From: Acidobacteriaceae bacterium
GTDB taxonomy: Bacteria; Acidobacteriota; Terriglobia; Terriglobales; SbA1
Length of the DNA: 7,913 nucleotides
Assembly (NCBI GenBank): GCA_003136335.1
Contig: PLEA01000448.1
Coordinates: 1 to 7,913, forward strand
Direction of reading: 5' to 3'
In this document: in pieces, positions 5,046-7,913 of the stretch
Layout of the letters: every line of letters starts with the position of its first letter
Numbering within the stretch: position 1 is the stretch's first letter
The notes under the pieces: model-generated
The model's input: only the letters and a program-made list of their open reading frames with translations
Databases searched by the model: none
Told to the model about the DNA's origin: nothing
Position numbers and translations under genes: made by a program

Positions 5046-6422
5046 ATGGCAACCATTAAAATTATCGGAGCCGGTCTGGCAGGATCCGAAGCCGCCTGGC
5101 AGTGTGCGCGGCGAGGTCTGGAAGTGGAACTCTTTGAAATGCGTCCGGTGCGATCGACTCCGGCGCACCAGACGGCGGATTTTGCCGAACTCGTGTGCTC
5201 GAACTCTCTGAAATCCGACAGCGAGAACACCGCTCCGTGGCTGCTGAAGGAAGAGATGCGACGCGCGGGCTCCTTGCTGTTGGAAATTGCCCGCGAATGC
5301 GCGGTCCCGGCCGGACACGCTTTGGCTGTGGACCGCGTTACATTCGCGACTCGCGTGACGGAAGCGATCTCACGGGAATCGCGGATTGCGGTACGGCGCG
5401 AAGAGGTTACGACCGTCGATGAGTTACGGGATGTGACCATCATTGCCACGGGCCCGCTGACTTCGGACGGACTATCTTCCGAGATTGCCCGGCTGAGCGA
5501 AGGGACTGGAGACTCAGGTTCTCAGCGGGCGGGGGCGCCCGCTCCACATGGTCCACATCTTTACTTTTACGATTCGATCAGTCCGATCGTCGAGGCGGAC
5601 TCGATCGACATGTCGCGCGTCTATATGGCGGCGCGTTATGACAAAGGATCGGCGGATTACATCAATTGTCCGATGACGCCGGAAGAATACCTCCGTTTCT
5701 ACGATGCGCTCTTGGCCGCGCAGTCAGTCGAAGAACGTGATTGGGAAAAGCTGAATTATTTTGAAAGTTGCCTGCCGATTGAGGAGATTGCGCGCCGCGG
5801 GCGCGATACGCTTCGCTTCGGCCCGATGAAGCCGGTGGGTTTGATCGATCCGCGCACGGGCAAGATGCCGTACGCGGTGGTGCAGTTGCGGCAGGAGAAT
5901 CTGCGGGCGGATTCCTACAACCTGGTCGGATTCCAGAATCATTTGAAGTTTGGCGAGCAGGCGCGCGTGCTGCGGCTGATTCCGGGTCTGGAGAATGCGC
6001 GATTTCTGCGTTACGGACAAATCCATCGCAACACTTACATCAATGCGCCAACTTTATTGAGCGAGACCTTGCAGATGAAGACGCATCCGCAGGTTTTCTT
6101 CGCGGGACAGATTTGCGGGGTAGAGGGTTACGTGGAGTCGATTGCAACCGGGCTGTTGGCCGGAATGCATGCTGCCGCAGTGGCTTCTGGGGCCGAGAGG
6201 GCCCCTGCCCCGCGCGCTTCCGCCTTCGGATCGCTGACGCACTATGTCACGCACGCGGATGCCAAGAATTTTCAGCCGGCAAATATTACGTTTGATCTCC
6301 TTCCCGCGCTGGAGAAAAAGATTCGCGATCGCAAGGAGCGGCATCGCATGCAGTGCGAATTGGCTTTGCAGGAATTTGACCTGTGGATTGAGAGCATCCG
6401 CGCGATAACTGTGAAGGCTTGA
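5046..6422 (+). CDS. trmFO: Methylenetetrahydrofolate-tRNA-(uracil-5-)-methyltransferase TrmFO
   Basis: TrmFO is the FAD- and folate-dependent enzyme that makes 5-methyluridine at position 54 of the tRNA T-loop, using methylene-tetrahydrofolate as carbon donor and NAD(P)H as reductant. The 458 residues begin with the FAD-binding GxGxxG (G8, G10, G13; IIGAGLAGSEAAW). FEMRP and TPAHQT follow, then VCSNSL with the conserved Cys51, and GHALAVDR. Further on are YFYDSISPIVEADSIDMSR, FESCLPIEE with conserved Cys242, RDTLRFGPMKPVGL, and the C-terminal FFAGQICGVEGYVESIATGL. From memory, B. subtilis TrmFO uses Cys53 and Cys226; the offset changes by about 18 between these two sites. This agrees with an apparent extra segment at residues 152-169. 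ATG 5046 is the only start preserving the FAD motif, though GGAG is just one base upstream. The gene follows the YdeI/OmdA gene by 20 bp and may be co-transcribed. Confidence 0.96.
   Translation: MATIKIIGAGLAGSEAAWQCARRGLEVELFEMRPVRSTPAHQTADFAELVCSNSLKSDSENTAPWLLKEEMRRAGSLLLEIARECAVPAGHALAVDRVTFATRVTEAISRESRIAVRREEVTTVDELRDVTIIATGPLTSDGLSSEIARLSEGTGDSGSQRAGAPAPHGPHLYFYDSISPIVEADSIDMSRVYMAARYDKGSADYINCPMTPEEYLRFYDALLAAQSVEERDWEKLNYFESCLPIEEIARRGRDTLRFGPMKPVGLIDPRTGKMPYAVVQLRQENLRADSYNLVGFQNHLKFGEQARVLRLIPGLENARFLRYGQIHRNTYINAPTLLSETLQMKTHPQVFFAGQICGVEGYVESIATGLLAGMHAAAVASGAERAPAPRASAFGSLTHYVTHADAKNFQPANITFDLLPALEKKIRDRKERHRMQCELALQEFDLWIESIRAITVKA
5524..5543. repeat. GC-rich perfect hairpin inside trmFO
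   Basis: AGCGGGCG (5524-5531) and CGCCCGCT (5536-5543) are perfect 8-bp inverted repeats around GGGG. The hairpin lies in frame within an apparent extra segment of TrmFO (residues about 152-169). A 7-bp direct repeat TCCACAT follows at 5543-5549 and 5552-5558. The position in a variable loop suits an inserted palindromic element that has been tolerated because it keeps the frame. Confidence 0.65.
6189..6205. repeat. GC-rich hairpin near the 3' end of trmFO
   Basis: GGGGCC (6189-6194) pairs with GGCCCC (6200-6205) around a 5-base GAGAG loop. It encodes a stretch around ERAPAPR that is variable in TrmFO. Unlike the upstream hairpin, the protein spacing here looks normal, so it need not be an insertion. 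Confidence 0.4.
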
Positions 6423-6690
6423 GTCGCACCGCGCGCCGCGAGCTTCGCTCGGCCGGGCCGGGTCTTAGACCCGGACTACGCAGGCTTTCGCTATATAGGC
6501 TGCCCTACACCTTTTGGACCTCGCTCCGCTTCGGCAGACAGCCGAGGCGGCAGTCTCTACGCGAGACGTTTGCCCTACGAGCCTCTTCCGAAGTCGCTTC
6601 TTCTTGCAACAAAATCCCTGCGGGATGCGTATCTAACACTACGTCCGCCGAGGGATGACTTTCTCCTCCCGGCCGCGTCCAACAAGTGTC
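6423..6690. repeat. Non-coding spacer with a run of six small hairpins
   Basis: This 268-bp region between trmFO and the permease has no credible gene. It holds successive stem-loops. H1: CGAGC 6439-6443 with GCTCG 6447-6451. H2: CCGGGTC 6458-6464 with GACCCGG 6468-6474. H3: CCGCTTCGGC 6526-6535 with GCCGAGGCGG 6541-6550, including one G-T pair. H4: GTCTC 6553-6557 with GAGAC 6563-6567. H5: GAAG 6590-6593 with CTTC 6597-6600. H6: ATCCC 6614-6618 with GGGAT 6622-6626. All loops are three or five bases. CTAC recurs at 6476, 6505, 6557, 6575 and 6639. None has the U-tract of an intrinsic terminator. The look is that of a mosaic of interspersed palindromic repeats; no promoter could be assigned with confidence. 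Confidence 0.65.
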
Positions 6691-7913
6691 ATGACGGTGC
6701 GCGATCTCATCTTCGACGTCCTGCGAACCCTCTGGTCGCACAAGCTTCGCGCCTTCCTGACCATGTTCGGGATTGCCTGGGGCATCGTCTCGATTGTGCT
6801 CATGGTGGCAGCCGGGGAAGGCTTGCGCAAAGGCCAAGAAGATCAGGCGCGTAATCTCGGCAAAGACGTGATGATCGTCTTCCATGGCCGCACCAGCCTG
6901 CAGGCCGGCGGTAGCCACGCCGGACGCGTCGTGCACTGGGACGATCCGGATGTCGCGGTGGTGCAGGCCGAGTCGCCCGACTGCGAGTACGCGATTCCGG
7001 AACTCGAGCAAGACACCGTGCGCACGCATTCCGACTTCAACAATGCGGCTTTCACGGTGACGGGATCCTATCCGCAGTTCGGCTACATCCGCAGTCTCGA
7101 CGTGGGCGCGGGACGTTTCTACGACTGGGACGACATGCGCGAGGCCCGGCGGGTGGCATTTCTCGGCTCCGACGCAGCCAAGCAATTGTTTCCCGGGCGC
7201 AATCCCGTGGGCGATACGATTTATTTAAATGACTCCCCCTACACCGTCATCGGCGTCATGGCGAAGAAGAAGCAGGACTCCAGCTACGACGGCTGGGACG
7301 TGAACAAAGTCTTCGTGCCCTTCCCAGCGATGCGGCGTGAATTTCCCGACAAGCCCCCCGGGACTAACTCGACATTCGATCAGTTGCTGGTGACGCCGAA
7401 GTCAGTCGAGCAACATACCGCCTGCAAGCGCGAAGTGCGCGTGGCGCTGGCGCGCATGCATCGCTACGATCCCAACGACAAGGAAGCGTGTCCCATCTGG
7501 GATACCGTGCAGGAAGCGCAGGCCTTCAAGACGATGACCGATGGCATGAAATTCTTCCTGGGAGCGGTCGGGATCGTGACATTGATCCTAGGCGGCATCG
7601 GCGTAATGAACGTGATGCTGGTTGCGGTGCGAGAACGGACGCGCGAGATTGGCGTGCGCAAGGCGATTGGCGCCCCGGCGGGGACGATTCTGCGGCAATT
7701 TTTTATTGAGGCGCTGATCATCGCATTGTTGAGCGGAGGAATCGGCCTAGGCGTGGCCTTCGGATTCTGCGCGCTGGTCAACATGTTGCCCATGCCCGAC
7801 TTTTTTGCCGGACTGATCCCGAGTTGGAGTTCCGGTTTGATTGCTGCCACGCTGCTGGGAGCGATCGCGGTAGGAGCCGCATTATATCCGGCGCGAAGAG
7901 CGGCGTCGATTGA
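6691..7913 (+). CDS. MacB/FtsX-type ABC transporter permease (3' end cut by window)
   Basis: The frame is open for 407 codons from ATG 6691 to the window edge without a stop. This is an inner-membrane permease of the MacB/FtsX class, which couples a cytoplasmic ATPase to periplasmic or outer-membrane partners. Layout: a cytoplasmic start with SHKLRAFLT, TM1 at about 22-41, and a large periplasmic domain at about 45-285 with typical features (RRVAFLGSDAAKQLF, NPVGDTIYL, YTVIGVM). TM2 is at about 288-313, followed by the cytosolic loop RERTREIGVRKAIGA near 316-330. TM3 is at about 339-363 and TM4 at about 382-400, ending in YPARRAASI. Only a few C-terminal residues should be missing. Single-module size (one set of four TM segments) argues against the ~800-residue duplicated acidobacterial permeases. 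ATG 6655 is an in-frame alternative start, but nothing before 6691 looks conserved. No ATPase gene is visible upstream; it may follow to the right. Confidence 0.9.
   Translation, partial: MTVRDLIFDVLRTLWSHKLRAFLTMFGIAWGIVSIVLMVAAGEGLRKGQEDQARNLGKDVMIVFHGRTSLQAGGSHAGRVVHWDDPDVAVVQAESPDCEYAIPELEQDTVRTHSDFNNAAFTVTGSYPQFGYIRSLDVGAGRFYDWDDMREARRVAFLGSDAAKQLFPGRNPVGDTIYLNDSPYTVIGVMAKKKQDSSYDGWDVNKVFVPFPAMRREFPDKPPGTNSTFDQLLVTPKSVEQHTACKREVRVALARMHRYDPNDKEACPIWDTVQEAQAFKTMTDGMKFFLGAVGIVTLILGGIGVMNVMLVAVRERTREIGVRKAIGAPAGTILRQFFIEALIIALLSGGIGLGVAFGFCALVNMLPMPDFFAGLIPSWSSGLIAATLLGAIAVGAALYPARRAASI

Noticed and set aside
6189..6205. Second trmFO hairpin as another inserted palindromic element
   Set aside because: Protein spacing here matches what I recall of other TrmFO sequences without extra residues, so an insertion is not supported even though the encoded peptide resembles the first one.
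6419..6658. 79-residue plus-strand open frame overlapping the trmFO end
   Set aside because: It simply translates the hairpin-rich spacer, is Arg/Ser-rich, has no Shine-Dalgarno site and no recognisable fold.
6505..7185. 226-residue minus-strand open frame at the start of the permease gene
   Set aside because: It is antisense to a well-supported MacB/FtsX-type permease and to the repeat spacer; no family features.
6691..7913. Duplicated orphan permease of acidobacterial type (about 800 residues)
   Set aside because: Only one module with four membrane segments is visible, and the sequence reaches the usual C-terminal YPARRAA motif at the window edge.

Overview
The window is a 7.9-kb stretch of GC-rich bacterial chromosome. 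It carries ordinary single-copy genes plus several non-coding repeat structures. The combination suggests Acidobacteriota: a folate-dependent TrmFO, a bacterial SelB, small secreted NTF2-like (DUF4440-type) proteins, a MacB-type permease with no ATPase beside it, and intergenic GC-rich palindromes. This is an inference from gene style; there is no rRNA or other decisive marker.

Layout. Positions 1-146 (minus) hold the first 48 codons of purL, which runs off the left edge. A 94-bp divergent spacer separates it from selB (241-2160, plus), the selenocysteine-specific elongation factor. selB converges on an AhpD-like CMD-family gene (2240-2767, minus). The 79 bp between their stop codons are almost entirely an inverted pair of AT-rich octamer arrays. 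A 131-bp divergent spacer follows, with a plausible minus-strand promoter. A co-directional plus-strand block then runs from 2899 to 6422: two tandem secreted NTF2-like paralogues, an SSAT-like GNAT acetyltransferase, a YdeI/OmdA-family protein whose TTG start overlaps the GNAT stop, and trmFO. The spacers are short (56, 35, an overlap, and 20 bp), so much of the block could be one transcript. Positions 6423-6690 are non-coding and hold a run of six small perfect or near-perfect hairpins. A MacB/FtsX-type permease gene starts at 6691 and is cut by the right edge just before its expected C-terminus. purL and this permease are both incomplete only because of the window boundaries.

Functionally the genes do not form one pathway. 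purL is purine synthesis, selB is selenocysteine insertion, trmFO is tRNA T54 methylation, and the CMD protein is probably a thiol-dependent redox enzyme. The GNAT, YdeI/OmdA and NTF2-like genes are accessory genes without a provable substrate. No selA, selC, selD, SECIS element, selenoprotein, mobile element, CRISPR array, rRNA or tRNA was found.

I see no convincing new multi-gene system. The most distinctive signals are structural: the inverted octamer array between the convergent genes, an apparent in-frame palindrome-bearing insertion in trmFO, and the hairpin run upstream of the permease.
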